Source of the DNA: Flavobacterium sp. MFBS3-15
GTDB taxonomy: Bacteria; Bacteroidota; Bacteroidia; Flavobacteriales; Flavobacteriaceae
NCBI RefSeq assembly: GCF_026107645.2
Contig: NZ_JAPCHV010000015.1
Coordinates: 62,001 to 126,000 of the forward strand
Direction of reading: 5' to 3'
Length of the DNA: 64,000 bases
Made by a program: the position numbers and the translations under genes. The notes beneath the pieces are model-generated. The model ran no database searches and was not told the origin of the DNA. It worked only from the letters and a program-made list of their open reading frames with translations. Below, piece by piece: positions 26,765-35,140 of this stretch; the first letter of the stretch is position 1; each line of letters opens with the position of its first letter.

Positions 26765-27166
26765 ATGCAGAATATTATAATAAGCGCTATGTTATTTTTA
26801 ACTATTAGTTGTTTATCACAAAGCAAAACACTGTTAGATACAATAATGGAAAATCATATTACTGAATTCAGAAAGACTGTGGGAACATCATCTCCAATTT
26901 TTATAACATTCGACTACGACTTTGCAAAAAATCTAAAATTGTCTCCTACAGACTATTACTTAACTCCGTATATCAACCCTCAAAAATTAAAGTCAGATAA
27001 AAACTATCTTGTTAAATTTATAGTCTCAACAGATAATAACAAATTAACATTGAATGCAATAAATTTTAGATTGAAAAAAATTAACAATAAGGAATTAGAA
27101 TACATTAATATGGGCGGAGATAAGTATGATTTGACAACTGGTTTACTGGAAAAAAGCAGCCAATAA
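26765..27166 (+). CDS. small AT-rich lipoprotein, possible immunity or orphan cassette gene
   Basis: 133 residues from the ATG at 26765, only 4 bp after the RHS relic stops. The signal MQNIIISAMLFLTISCLSQS has lipobox LTISC. The mature domain is not recognised. Base composition is clearly more AT-rich than the flanking genes, as is usual for genes following RHS toxin tips, where immunity genes sit. Whether this is an immunity protein for the lost toxin or an unrelated lipoprotein cannot be decided from sequence. A hairpin with a TTCG loop follows at 27219-27241. Confidence 0.55.
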   Translation: MQNIIISAMLFLTISCLSQSKTLLDTIMENHITEFRKTVGTSSPIFITFDYDFAKNLKLSPTDYYLTPYINPQKLKSDKNYLVKFIVSTDNNKLTLNAINFRLKKINNKELEYINMGGDKYDLTTGLLEKSSQ

Positions 27167-27218
27167 CGTATTTGAAAGTTTTAAATAAGTTCAACATAAA
27201 TTAAAAAGATAAACAAAG

Positions 27219-27241
27219 CCATCTTCGGGTGGTCTTTTATA
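27219..27241 (+). terminator. probable terminator after the small lipoprotein gene
   Basis: AAAGCCATC and GGTGGTCTTT pair with one bulged base around a TTCG tetraloop, followed by a short T-run. Confidence 0.5.
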
Positions 27242-27381
27242 GCCGCTTCCATATCTAATGTATCAACGCAGCCTGCAAAATGGCTCCACCAGTTAAAAGC
27301 GAGCTATAGGAGATGGTGTGGATATATTTCGCTGGTTATTGTTATGTAGGACAGTCATAAACTTACTGGCAATAAAAACTG

Positions 27382-27443
27382 AGATTTCTCCTTCGACGAA
27401 ATGGAAGAACGTTTAATTCCATTTCGACGAAGGAGAAATCTCA
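27382..27443. repeat. 26-bp inverted repeat forming a long hairpin
   Basis: The arm at 27382-27407 (GAGATTTCTCCTTCGACGAA and six more bases) and the arm at 27418-27443 are reverse complements at 25 of 26 positions, with a 10-base spacer. The hairpin lies 10 bp from the stop codon of the RlpA-like gene at 27453. The remaining sequence between 27242 and 27381 has no gene I can support. Confidence 0.8.
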
Positions 27444-27452
27444 TAGTATAAA

Positions 27453-27842
27453 TCACTTCGCTACCTCCAGCGATACTTTCAGTTCGCCGTGATTCTTATT
27501 GTCGGTGATTTCCATAAAGGCTTTTTTGGAAAGGTCAATATCCCTGCCTCTGCTGAAAGGCCCGCGGTCGTTGATGGTCACGACAACCGACTTGCCATTG
27601 GCTTTGTTCGTCACTTTTACCTTGGTGCCAAAGGCCAGCTTTTTGTGGGCGGCGGTGTACTTGCTGTTGCTGAACTTCTCGCCGCTGGCGGTTTTCCTGC
27701 CGTTGAACTTATCGGCATAGTAGCAGGCAACGGCATTCTTGTCATACGAACTGAATGCACCGTTGGACGATGCTACCCTGGACGATGAACAGGCAGTTGC
27801 GATAAACAGTAAGGAAAGGAGGATGAGGGCTTTTTTACCCAT
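27453..27842 (-). CDS. RlpA-like double-psi beta-barrel lipoprotein
   Basis: 129 residues: a lipoprotein signal with lipobox IATAC, then one RlpA-like double-psi beta-barrel domain. The domain segments [36 protein letters not shown] and [18 protein letters not shown] match the family, including the catalytic-site aspartate in NDRGP. RlpA of Pseudomonas is a lytic transglycosylase acting on peptidoglycan lacking stem peptides; single-domain proteins like this lack the SPOR domain. It is 8 bp after a close paralogue. Confidence 0.88.
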   Translation of the reverse strand: MGKKALILLSLLFIATACSSSRVASSNGAFSSYDKNAVACYYADKFNGRKTASGEKFSNSKYTAAHKKLAFGTKVKVTNKANGKSVVVTINDRGPFSRGRDIDLSKKAFMEITDNKNHGELKVSLEVAK

Positions 27843-27850
27843 GGGTCAGG

Positions 27851-28330
27851 TTACTTCTTTTCTATGATTTCCATTTTCACCTTGAAAGTACCCGACTTTT
27901 TATTGGATGCAATTTCCATGAAGGCGGTCCTGGTAAGGTCGATCTCCAGCTTTTTGCTGTACGGGCCGCGGTCGTTTACCTTAACGTCTACAAACTTGCC
28001 GTTTGCCTCGTTGGTAACGCGCACCATCGTCCCGAACGGGAGCTTCATGTGGGCTGCAGTATAATGCTTGTTATGGAATCGCTCGCCACTGCTTGTCTTC
28101 CTGCCATTGAACTTGTCGGCATAATAGGTTGCCAGGGCGCTCTTTTTGTACAGGGTAAGCTTGGGGCCGGCGGGTTTTTCCGCGATGGGTGCGGTAACTT
28201 CGGTGGTATCTGCCACGATGGCGGCAGCCGGTTTTTCAATCTTTCTTACGGCAACCGTTTCGGTGGTTGCGAAGCCAGTTATTATTAAAAATAATAAAGC
28301 GGCACTGAAAATAAGACTACTATTCTTCAT
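27851..28330 (-). CDS. RlpA-like double-psi beta-barrel protein, paralogue
   Basis: 159 residues with an N-terminal signal peptide (no clear lipobox cysteine), an alanine/proline-rich linker of about 45 residues, and a C-terminal RlpA domain: [36 protein letters not shown] and VKVNDRGPYSKKLEIDLT. The domain is strongly similar to that of the neighbouring gene downstream, so the pair arose by tandem duplication. Here the protein would be free in the periplasm whereas its partner is lipid-anchored, which suggests different placement of the same activity (inference). Confidence 0.85.
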   Translation of the reverse strand: MKNSSLIFSAALLFLIITGFATTETVAVRKIEKPAAAIVADTTEVTAPIAEKPAGPKLTLYKKSALATYYADKFNGRKTSSGERFHNKHYTAAHMKLPFGTMVRVTNEANGKFVDVKVNDRGPYSKKLEIDLTRTAFMEIASNKKSGTFKVKMEIIEKK

Positions 28331-28375
28331 AATAAGTTTATTTTGGTCCTTTATTAAACAAATAATATGCCAGGG

Positions 28376-28398
28376 ATAAAAAAGCCCACAGGGGGCTT
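28376..28398 (-). terminator. intrinsic terminator after the four-helix membrane protein gene
   Basis: Minus strand: AAGCCC, loop CCTGT, GGGCTT followed by TTTATCC. Confidence 0.7.
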
Positions 28399-28410
28399 AG
28401 TACGGTCAGC

Positions 28411-28851
28411 TTAATCGAACCATTGTCCGTAGGGGATCCTGCTTAAAAGCAGCACTAAACCGATGGCATAAAATATTCCGATGCTCTTGAATTTTTTAGC
28501 AGATTCCTCTGTCTTTTTGTGTTTCGACCATCCTATCGTGATAAGGGTGATCGCTATCAGGTTTACAAGCGGGTGCTCTACAAGCAGCAAACGCAGGTGA
28601 GGGTCTTTCATTACTGCTCCCATTCCGGCAGATTTGGCAACTGCCATAGCCGGCGAAACAAAAATCAATACCAATCCCAAAACAAACTGTACGTGCGTAA
28701 ACACCAGGGCGATCATCGAGATCTGCCTGTCCTTAGGGGTAAAAACCCTTTTGGATGAAAGGCCCGCAAATGCATTCAGGATGGCGATAACCAGCAGTAC
28801 CAAAACCGCGTAAGCCCAATAGGAATGGATGTCTAAAACACCTTCGTACAT
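28411..28851 (-). CDS. conserved four-helix integral membrane protein
   Basis: 146 residues with four hydrophobic segments (around 13-31, 46-66, 90-105 and 122-141). Histidines at membrane boundaries (DIHSYWAY, VFTHVQFVLG, LLLVEHPLVN) are arranged as in small haem b-binding four-helix proteins, and homologues in Flavobacterium are often labelled cytochrome b; haem binding is an inference. It is monocistronic: a good promoter lies at 28875-28904 and a terminator follows the stop. Confidence 0.65.
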   Translation of the reverse strand: MYEGVLDIHSYWAYAVLVLLVIAILNAFAGLSSKRVFTPKDRQISMIALVFTHVQFVLGLVLIFVSPAMAVAKSAGMGAVMKDPHLRLLLVEHPLVNLIAITLITIGWSKHKKTEESAKKFKSIGIFYAIGLVLLLSRIPYGQWFD

Positions 28852-28874
28852 AGTTTTCTGATTTTTAGGAAAAG

Positions 28875-28904
28875 CAAATATAACACATTACGTACGAAAG
28901 TCAA
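28875..28904 (-). promoter_or_regulatory. promoter of the four-helix membrane protein gene
   Basis: Minus strand: TTG (28902-28904), 19 bases, TATATTTG (28875-28882), ending 23 bases before the ATG at 28851. Confidence 0.7.
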
Positions 28905-28990
28905 CCCAAAATCTCCTGTTAATAGTTGTTAATAGAAGTTTACCTGCTGGCATCAAGATGCTTACAACTTAATTTGACATCCCCCTCAAA

Positions 28991-29031
28991 CAAAAAAATC
29001 CCTGTGATCGCAATGAACCACAGGGATTTTT
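28991..29031 (-). terminator. intrinsic terminator of pgi
   Basis: Minus strand: AAAAATCCCTGTG pairs with CACAGGGATTTTT across a 12-base loop and runs into TTTGTTTG. It ends the DUF3108-TDO-M23-pgi transcription unit. Confidence 0.85.
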
Positions 29032-29050
29032 AAAATTCTATGCCTGCTAA

Positions 29051-30691
29051 TTATTTACCTAAAAAAGTTTTCAACAATAGCGTCGTCGACCCGTCGTGCT
29101 GCTTCACTTCACCTGTATTGATCTCGTCGAGGATGGAGTTAGCCAATTGCTTGCCCAGCTCCACGCCCCACTGGTCGTAGCTGAATATGTTCCAGATAAC
29201 GCCCTGTACGAATATCTTGTGCTCGTACAATGCCACAAGCGAGCCCAGCGTTTTCGGTGTCAATTTTTTGATGAGGAGCGTATTGGTAGGCTTGTTCCCC
29301 GCAAACACTTTGAACGGCAGCAGGTAATCCGCCTTCTCCCCTGTTACGCCCTGTTTTTCAAACTCTGCGCTTACCTGCGCTTTTGTTTTGCCGTTAAGCA
29401 ACGCTTCGGTCTGTGCAAAAAAGTTCGACATCAGCTTGTCATGGTGGTCCTTGTTGCCGTGCAATGGCTCAATATAGCCTATAAAATCAGTTGGTATGAG
29501 CTTTGTACCTTGGTGGATCAGCTGGAAGAAAGCGTGCTGGGAGTTGGTTCCCGGCTCACCCCATATGATGGTGCCCGTCTGGTAATTTACCGGGTTGCCG
29601 TCGCGGCCCACGCTCTTGCCGTTGCTCTCCATGATACCCTGCTGCAGGTAAGGAGCCAGCTTTTGCAGGTATTGTGTATACGGAATCAGCGCCTCGCTTT
29701 CGGCACCGAAGAAATTGTTGTACCAAATGCTCAGCAAGGCCAGCACTACCGGTATATTCTCACCGAAATCAGCCGTACGGAAATGCCCGTCCATTTCGTT
29801 GGCGCCCTTCAGCAGGTCGTCAAAGTTCTCAAATCCTACTGCCAATGCGATGGTAAGGCCCACCGCGCTCCATAGTGAGAAGCGTCCGCCCACCCAGTCC
29901 CACATCGGGAAAATGTTGGCCTCGGCAATGCCAAATTCCGTTACCTTTTTAATGTTGGTCGATACGGCCACAAAGTGCTTCGCCACATCTTCCTGCTTCG
30001 CCGAAGTAAGGAACCATTCCCTCGCTGTTTCAGCATTGGTAAGCGTTTCCTGTGTGGTAAACGTTTTCGATGCCACTACAAACAGCGTCGTTTCCGGGTC
30101 GAGGCCCTTGAGGCTTTCCATCACGTGGTCGCCGTCTACATTAGAGATGAAGCGCACGTTCAGGTGGTTCTTATAGAATTTCAACGACTCCACCACCATG
30201 GCAGGCCCAAGGTCGGAACCGCCGATACCGATGTTCACCACATCAGTAAAGGCCTTGCCGGTGTACCCTTTTCTGCTTCCGCTGATGACTTCATCGCAAA
30301 ACTGCTTCATCTTGTTTTTAACCGAGTATATTTCCGGCAGCACATTCACGCCGTCAACCTTCACATCGGCATTCTGAGGGGCACGCAAAGCTGTGTGCAG
30401 CACTGCCCTGCCCTCGGTACGGTTGATGGCCTCCCCGCCGAAATAGCTTTGTATGGCGCCCGAAAGATCAACTTCCTTAGCCAGGTTTTGCAGCAGCGAA
30501 AGCGTCTTTTCGTTGATGATATTCTTGGAGTAATCAACCAGGAAATCCTGCCACTGTATATGGAATTTCCCGGCCCTGCCGTTGTCTGCGGCAAACATTT
30601 CGGGCATGGAGGCATGCTGCATTTCGTCAAAATGCGCGCGCAATTCCTGCCATGCGGCGGTACCGGACGGATTAATGTTTTGTAGTGCCAT
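29051..30691 (-). CDS. pgi: glucose-6-phosphate isomerase
   Basis: Interconverts glucose-6-phosphate and fructose-6-phosphate. 546 residues, the long form as in E. coli. Signatures [30 protein letters not shown] and the catalytic glutamate region [16 protein letters not shown] are intact, and the C-terminal lysine/histidine region [17 protein letters not shown] (here [15 protein letters not shown]) is present. It is the last gene of a minus-strand unit with an M23 peptidase 7 bp upstream, an arrangement without obvious metabolic logic. Confidence 0.97.
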   Translation of the reverse strand: MALQNINPSGTAAWQELRAHFDEMQHASMPEMFAADNGRAGKFHIQWQDFLVDYSKNIINEKTLSLLQNLAKEVDLSGAIQSYFGGEAINRTEGRAVLHTALRAPQNADVKVDGVNVLPEIYSVKNKMKQFCDEVISGSRKGYTGKAFTDVVNIGIGGSDLGPAMVVESLKFYKNHLNVRFISNVDGDHVMESLKGLDPETTLFVVASKTFTTQETLTNAETAREWFLTSAKQEDVAKHFVAVSTNIKKVTEFGIAEANIFPMWDWVGGRFSLWSAVGLTIALAVGFENFDDLLKGANEMDGHFRTADFGENIPVVLALLSIWYNNFFGAESEALIPYTQYLQKLAPYLQQGIMESNGKSVGRDGNPVNYQTGTIIWGEPGTNSQHAFFQLIHQGTKLIPTDFIGYIEPLHGNKDHHDKLMSNFFAQTEALLNGKTKAQVSAEFEKQGVTGEKADYLLPFKVFAGNKPTNTLLIKKLTPKTLGSLVALYEHKIFVQGVIWNIFSYDQWGVELGKQLANSILDEINTGEVKQHDGSTTLLLKTFLGK

Positions 30692-30698
30692 GTGAATT

Positions 30699-31931
30699 TT
30701 ATTTTTGGAATTTGATGTTCGAAATACTGTCCAGCTCCTTTTTAAGTGGGGTCATAAAGGCAATGAAGCGCGGCTTGTGTTTGGCCGACATCGGCTCTGA
30801 GCTTGGGAGCTTTTGGCGCAGGGCATCCACCTGTACGCCGTTCTTCCAGAAGCGGTAGCACACGTGCGGGCCTGTCGCAAGGCCGGTACTGCCCACAAGC
30901 CCTATCACATCGCCCTGGCTTACGCGCTGCCCCTGCCTCACTTTTATCTTGGACATGTGCAGGTATTGTGTGGAATAGGTGCCGTTGTGCCTCACCTTTA
31001 CGTAGTTGCCATTACCGGAGGTGTAGCCCGTACGTTCAACAACACCATTGGCCGTAGTCATGATGGGGGTGCCGTGCGGTGCTGCATAATCAGTACCGTT
31101 GTGTGCCTTCCAGCGTTGCTGCACGGGGTGGAAGCGCCTTGGCGAAAACCGCGAGCTGATGCGGCTGAACTGCAGTGGTGCCTTCAGGAACATGCTCTTG
31201 AGCACCTTGCCTTCCTCGTCATAATAATCGTATCGCTTGGCGTTCTCATCCTGCTTGAACGGGAATGCGTATATCTTTTTGCCCTTATATTCAAAATAGG
31301 AAGCCTCGATGTTGTCGAGCCCGGCATATTCGGTGCCATCGATGTATTTTTCGTTCACCGTTACGGCAAACTTATCGCCCTTTTGTATCTTGAAGAAGTC
31401 GATGCTCCAGGCGTAAATTTCGGAGAGTTCGTGTGCCAGTGCGGGAGATGCCCCTGCATCAGAAAGCGTTTCGGCCAGAGAGCCCTCAATTTCGGCGGCG
31501 ATCACGCGGCGTTTTATGGTTACCGGCTTTACGGTTTTATAAGCTTTGGCAATGGAGTCGCGCAGGTCGACCACATAGTAGCTCAGGTTATCGGGCTGGT
31601 AAATGAACAGCTGGAGCTTGTTAGGTGCCTGCTTGCCCTTGAGCATCGTAAACGGCTTGCCCACACGGATGTCCCTTAGCTTGAAAGAATCCCTAATCGC
31701 CTCGGTCACCTTGTGTATCTGTGCCGCATCATAGCCCTCTTCGCCCAGTATCTTCCCGAATGTATCGCCCTTTTCAATGGTATCGCGCACCACTTTGAAT
31801 TCTTCCAGCGTAAAGCCGAATTCTTTGGTTACGGGCGCGGGTTTGGCAACAGGCTTGGTCTTTTCGGTTTTTTCGTCTTCCTTACAGGCAAATAGCGTTA
31901 GCAGTAATAGTATGGCAGTCAGGTACTTCAA
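30699..31931 (-). CDS. M23-family peptidoglycan endopeptidase lipoprotein
   Basis: 410 residues. Lipobox LFAC at the N-terminus, an OapA/LysM-like middle region, and a C-terminal LytM/M23 domain. Metal and active-site residues seen are H277 and D281 in [13 protein letters not shown] and H325 in QYLHMSK; the final motif is [11 protein letters not shown], with H356 but cysteine 358 where the third zinc ligand histidine of HxH would be. The same H-V-C arrangement is one I recall from other Bacteroidota M23 lipoproteins, so it is probably a subfamily trait. Such proteins cut peptide crosslinks during cell growth or division, or regulate amidases if inactive. Confidence 0.85.
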   Translation of the reverse strand: MKYLTAILLLLTLFACKEDEKTEKTKPVAKPAPVTKEFGFTLEEFKVVRDTIEKGDTFGKILGEEGYDAAQIHKVTEAIRDSFKLRDIRVGKPFTMLKGKQAPNKLQLFIYQPDNLSYYVVDLRDSIAKAYKTVKPVTIKRRVIAAEIEGSLAETLSDAGASPALAHELSEIYAWSIDFFKIQKGDKFAVTVNEKYIDGTEYAGLDNIEASYFEYKGKKIYAFPFKQDENAKRYDYYDEEGKVLKSMFLKAPLQFSRISSRFSPRRFHPVQQRWKAHNGTDYAAPHGTPIMTTANGVVERTGYTSGNGNYVKVRHNGTYSTQYLHMSKIKVRQGQRVSQGDVIGLVGSTGLATGPHVCYRFWKNGVQVDALRQKLPSSEPMSAKHKPRFIAFMTPLKKELDSISNIKFQK

Positions 31932-31953
31932 TTGTGTTCACTTGTTTTATCGA

Positions 31954-32886
31954 TTATACATTTTCTCCCCAGGATTTCAGCTCTTCCTCGCTCCAAAGCT
32001 CAGGGAAAAATATCCTGCGCTGGTATCTGGGGTGCATGTATTTCTTCCAGTCGCTTCCGCCGGTGGCCTCCTGCGGCCCGGAAACGCTTTCAATGTATTT
32101 TTTGGCAGTGTTGTAGTGGCCCATTACCCAGGTCACGTTCACCGTATAGTCATAATGCCTCATCGCCCTCACGAGCATTGGGTCCTTTTGATCGGCTTCC
32201 GGCAGCTGCCTGAACTTCTGCCAGATGTTGATAGTGTTGTATTCCTCCATGTATCGAAGGAACTCCCCTTTGTATTTGCGTTCAAATTCGGCAAGCAGGT
32301 AGCTTTTTTCGCCTGTGTGGTAGTCCTTGCCCGCGGCTTGCCAATAGAGGTGCTCCAGCGCATGCTCATAGGGTGTATTGCGGTCTATGGTAGCGCGGTA
32401 GCGGTAGTCGATCAGGTTAATGAGGTCGGTGCTGGCAAATTCTATCAGGCGGTACTGTGCGCTCTGGAAGCCGCTGGCCGGGGTAAGCGTGTTGCGGAAT
32501 TTCATGTACTGCTCTACCTCCATGCCGTCGCGCATGATGTCGAACGAGGTGGTAAGCATATCGAAATAGCGGCTGATGCGCATCAGCTTTTCGGTAAAAA
32601 AAGAAGTGGAAGGTGCTTGGTTGTGGCAAAGCTGCTCCACTTCCCAAAGTATCATCTTAAACAGCAGCTCATTGATCTGGTGGTACATGATGAACACCAT
32701 CTCATCGGGCAGCGTTGTCCTTTGAATCTGCAAATTAAGCAGCGCATCGGTCTGTATATAGTCCCAATATGTTATCGGCTTAGCCCAAAGCAGCCCTTCA
32801 AGATGGGTCTCTGTCTTTTGGTTTATCGCCCGGAATTTTTCGTCAAGGTCATTTATTTTTTCCAGTATTGGGTCTGTCAACTCCAT
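31954..32886 (-). CDS. tryptophan 2,3-dioxygenase
   Basis: Haem enzyme that opens the indole ring of tryptophan to N-formylkynurenine. 310 residues. The substrate-pocket segment MVFIMYHQINELLFKM, the FRNTLTPASGFQSAQYR motif with the carboxylate-binding arginine, the haem-ligand histidine in TWVMGHYNTAKKYI and the ATGGSDWKKYM loop fit the family. No kynureninase or kynurenine monooxygenase gene is next to it. It lies in the same transcription unit as pgi, and 22 bp before the M23 gene; hppD and hmgA, also aromatic amino acid catabolism, are the next genes upstream. Confidence 0.92.
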   Translation of the reverse strand: MELTDPILEKINDLDEKFRAINQKTETHLEGLLWAKPITYWDYIQTDALLNLQIQRTTLPDEMVFIMYHQINELLFKMILWEVEQLCHNQAPSTSFFTEKLMRISRYFDMLTTSFDIMRDGMEVEQYMKFRNTLTPASGFQSAQYRLIEFASTDLINLIDYRYRATIDRNTPYEHALEHLYWQAAGKDYHTGEKSYLLAEFERKYKGEFLRYMEEYNTINIWQKFRQLPEADQKDPMLVRAMRHYDYTVNVTWVMGHYNTAKKYIESVSGPQEATGGSDWKKYMHPRYQRRIFFPELWSEEELKSWGENV

Positions 32887-32890
32887 TTGC

Positions 32891-33658
32891 TTATTTCTTT
32901 TTAACCGTAAACGGATGGGCGAGCCCCCTGTAGGAATCGAGGTCGGCCTTTAAAGACCCAACCGCAAGGCTTGCTTTAATACGTAACGGAACTTTATTCT
33001 CATCGTCTGAAACCCAGACGGTTAAACTTTCTTCTTCCTTAAATACACGGCCGGCCTGAACCATTGGCCTGAATATCATTGAGGAAACGGTGCCAAATTT
33101 AGTTTTTAAATCTTCCCTGCCAACGAATTTCAGCTTAAATTTTATCACCTCGTCGTCAAAAAACATGTCAAGCGAAATGGATTCGCCCACTTTCAGCTTG
33201 TCGATGTCCTTATGGTTCCTAAGGTAATAAAATGCCGACACTACGTCCTGTACATGCTCGGGCACTGTATAGGTCTTTTCCTTGTTTTTCTTACGGTCTT
33301 TTACCGTCACAGTATTGTTCGCCTGCTGAAAATAGGCTTCCTGGTGCTTTTCATAGCCGCCTTCGTCTATCTTGCGCAGGTGCTGGTAGGGTTTGCCGGT
33401 CGCTTTGTCAAAGTAGCTTTCGTAGGTGTCATCTACCTTAAAGAAAAATTTTGTCATTCCGGTCGTGTACCCTTTCCCTACCACATGGTGGATCTTCTTT
33501 CCGTTCCTCAGTGCCTCCTTAACTTCCAGTGTGGCATAGCCCGCATTTACAACACCGTAGTGGATGCGGAACTTAAAATATTCCCCTGTTGTAAAAGCGT
33601 TTTGTGGAAATGCATTAAAGGTCGTCAGAAGCAAAATAATCGCTATCAATTTTCTCAT
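32891..33658 (-). CDS. DUF3108 domain protein, periplasmic
   Basis: 255 residues from the ATG at 33658 (the frame is open further up, but those codons cover the promoter). MRKLIAIILLLTTFNAFPQ is a cleavable signal peptide. The body, from FKFRIHYGVVNAGYATLEV to LKADLDSYRG, is a DUF3108 beta-rich domain of unknown function seen in many Gram-negative periplasmic proteins. It is the first gene of the unit leading through tryptophan dioxygenase and M23 to pgi (gaps 4, 22 and 7 bp). A strong promoter lies 50 bp upstream of the start. Confidence 0.85.
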   Translation of the reverse strand: MRKLIAIILLLTTFNAFPQNAFTTGEYFKFRIHYGVVNAGYATLEVKEALRNGKKIHHVVGKGYTTGMTKFFFKVDDTYESYFDKATGKPYQHLRKIDEGGYEKHQEAYFQQANNTVTVKDRKKNKEKTYTVPEHVQDVVSAFYYLRNHKDIDKLKVGESISLDMFFDDEVIKFKLKFVGREDLKTKFGTVSSMIFRPMVQAGRVFKEEESLTVWVSDDENKVPLRIKASLAVGSLKADLDSYRGLAHPFTVKKK

Positions 33659-33708
33659 AGTAAATTTTTGTTTTTTGTGGATAACCACCTTAAATGCAAT
33701 TTCTGTTC

Positions 33709-33739
33709 CAAAAATACTAAAACAAAAAAACCCAGTCAA
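33709..33739 (-). promoter_or_regulatory. promoter of the DUF3108-TDO-M23-pgi unit
   Basis: Minus strand: TTG (33737-33739), 20 bases, TATTTTTG (33709-33716). The element lies partly inside the upstream terminator hairpin at 33725-33757. Confidence 0.72.
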
Positions 33740-33757
33740 AATAATGACCGGGTTTTT
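33725..33757 (-). terminator. intrinsic terminator upstream of the DUF3108 gene
   Basis: Minus strand: AAAAACCCGGTCA, loop TTATTT, TGACTGGGTTTTTTT with a long T-run. It would stop transcripts coming from hppD or from the promoter-like element at 33845. Confidence 0.8.
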
Positions 33758-33844
33758 ATGCTATTAACCAACCAAAAAACTATAAATTATGAAAAATTTA
33801 CTTTACAAAGCGGGGGCCTATGACCTCCCTCCGATTTGCGAGTG
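33758..33844 (-). ncRNA. candidate small RNA between hppD and the DUF3108 gene
   Basis: On the minus strand a -7 box TACTTTTG (33845-33852), with TTG 24 bases further up, is followed by about 85-90 bases and then a strong intrinsic terminator at 33725-33757, with no plausible minus-strand reading frame between. That is the layout of a stand-alone small RNA gene. The transcript would begin GCACTCGCAAATCGGAGGGA. The competing reading is a 22-codon ORF on the plus strand (33789-33857, MKNLLYKAGAYDLPPICECK and two more residues) over the same bases. I could not match it to a known RNA family. Confidence 0.35.
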
Positions 33845-33879
33845 CAAAAGTAGATAGTTTATTGAATATTTCTTTTCAA
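33845..33879 (-). promoter_or_regulatory. promoter-like element for the candidate small RNA
   Basis: TACTTTTG at 33845-33852 on the minus strand, with TTG at 33877-33879; the 24-base spacing is slightly longer than the usual 19-23. hppD ends at 33962, so this element lies after its stop. Confidence 0.45.
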
Positions 33880-33961
33880 AAAATCAACTTTAACACATAT
33901 ACTTCAAAAAATAGCTTTCATGCGGTCTAATTTTTATACATCTTTCAAAAAAGAGCGATTA

Positions 33962-35122
33962 TTATAGCGTTCCCCTCAATGCCTGCTCACGTTCTATGCT
34001 CTCAAACAGCGCTTTAAAGTTTCCTGCGCCAAATCCGCGGGCACCCATACGCTGGATAATTTCATAGAAAAGCGTTGGCCTGTCCTCTACCGGCTTGGTG
34101 AAAATCTGCAGCAGGTAGCCTTCCTCATCGGCATCGATCATGATGCCCAGCTCTTCCAGCACCACCATGTCTTCCTTCATCATGCCCATGTGCCTGCCAA
34201 GGCGCTCCGGAATGGCTTCGTAATACGCATGCGGCGGGCGCGAAAGGAACTCAACACCCCTGGACTTCAGGTCAGATACCGTTTTGATGATATCATCGGT
34301 AGCGATAGCGATATGCTGCACGCCCGGCCCACCGTAAAAGTCAAGGTATTCCTCTATTTGCGAACGCTTCTTGCCTTCTGCGGGCTCGTTGATAGGGAAC
34401 TTGATGCGCCCATTGCCATTGCTCATTACCTTGCTCATCAGCGCCGAATATTCGGTATTGATCTGCTTGTCATCAAACGACAGGAAGTTCACAAAGCCCA
34501 TCACGTCCTCATACCATTTTACCCACGTATTCATTTCGTTCCAGCCCACGTTGCCCACCATGTGGTCTACATACTTAAGGCCGGTTGGCGCAGGGTTGTA
34601 GTCGCTTTTCCACTCGCGGTAGCCCGGAAGGAATACCCCATTGTAGTTTTTGCGCTCTACAAACATATGCACTGTTTCGCCATAGGTATAGATGCCGGCA
34701 CGCACCACTTCGCCAAACTCATCGGTCTCTACCGTTGGCTCCATGAATACCCTGGCACCGCGCTTCGTCGTTTCTTCAAACGATTTGCGGGCATCCTCCA
34801 CCCAAAGGGCTACTACCTTAACGCCGTCGCCATGCTTCACGATATGGTCGTTTAGCGGCGAATCGGCCGTAAGCGGCGTGGTAAGCACAATGCGGATCTT
34901 GTCCTGCACCAGCACGTAAGACGCACGGTCCTTCAGGCCTGTTTCCAGGCCGGCATACGCCAATGACTGGTAGCCGAAAGCCGTTTTATAGTAATGTGCC
35001 GCCTGCTTGGCGTTGCCCACTATGAATTCTACATAATCTGTACCCATAAGCGGCAGGAAATCCTGTGCGCCTTCAAATATTTTCTCGAGTCCGTACTCGA
35101 CACTTTTAACTTCTTTTTCCAT
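33962..35122 (-). CDS. hppD: 4-hydroxyphenylpyruvate dioxygenase
   Basis: Converts 4-hydroxyphenylpyruvate to homogentisate in tyrosine breakdown. 386 residues, two vicinal-oxygen-chelate domains. The iron ligands are histidine in KYVDHMVGNVGWNEM, histidine in GPGVQHIAIATDDI and glutamate in RPTLFYEIIQRMG near the C-terminus. The product is the substrate of homogentisate dioxygenase, encoded upstream on the same strand at 35445-36602; the two are separated by 322 bp of repeats and a palindrome. No maleylacetoacetate isomerase or fumarylacetoacetase gene is in the window. Confidence 0.95.
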   Translation of the reverse strand: MEKEVKSVEYGLEKIFEGAQDFLPLMGTDYVEFIVGNAKQAAHYYKTAFGYQSLAYAGLETGLKDRASYVLVQDKIRIVLTTPLTADSPLNDHIVKHGDGVKVVALWVEDARKSFEETTKRGARVFMEPTVETDEFGEVVRAGIYTYGETVHMFVERKNYNGVFLPGYREWKSDYNPAPTGLKYVDHMVGNVGWNEMNTWVKWYEDVMGFVNFLSFDDKQINTEYSALMSKVMSNGNGRIKFPINEPAEGKKRSQIEEYLDFYGGPGVQHIAIATDDIIKTVSDLKSRGVEFLSRPPHAYYEAIPERLGRHMGMMKEDMVVLEELGIMIDADEEGYLLQIFTKPVEDRPTLFYEIIQRMGARGFGAGNFKALFESIEREQALRGTL

Positions 35123-35140
35123 TTAGTTTATGTTTTAATT

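Noticed and set aside
27382..27443. Terminal inverted repeats of an insertion sequence or MITE
   Set aside because: Only 10 bases separate the arms and no target-site duplication is evident, so the pair forms a hairpin and not element ends.
31777..32904. A 375-codon plus-strand frame over the dioxygenase region
   Set aside because: It is antisense to tryptophan 2,3-dioxygenase, whose catalytic motifs are intact on the minus strand.
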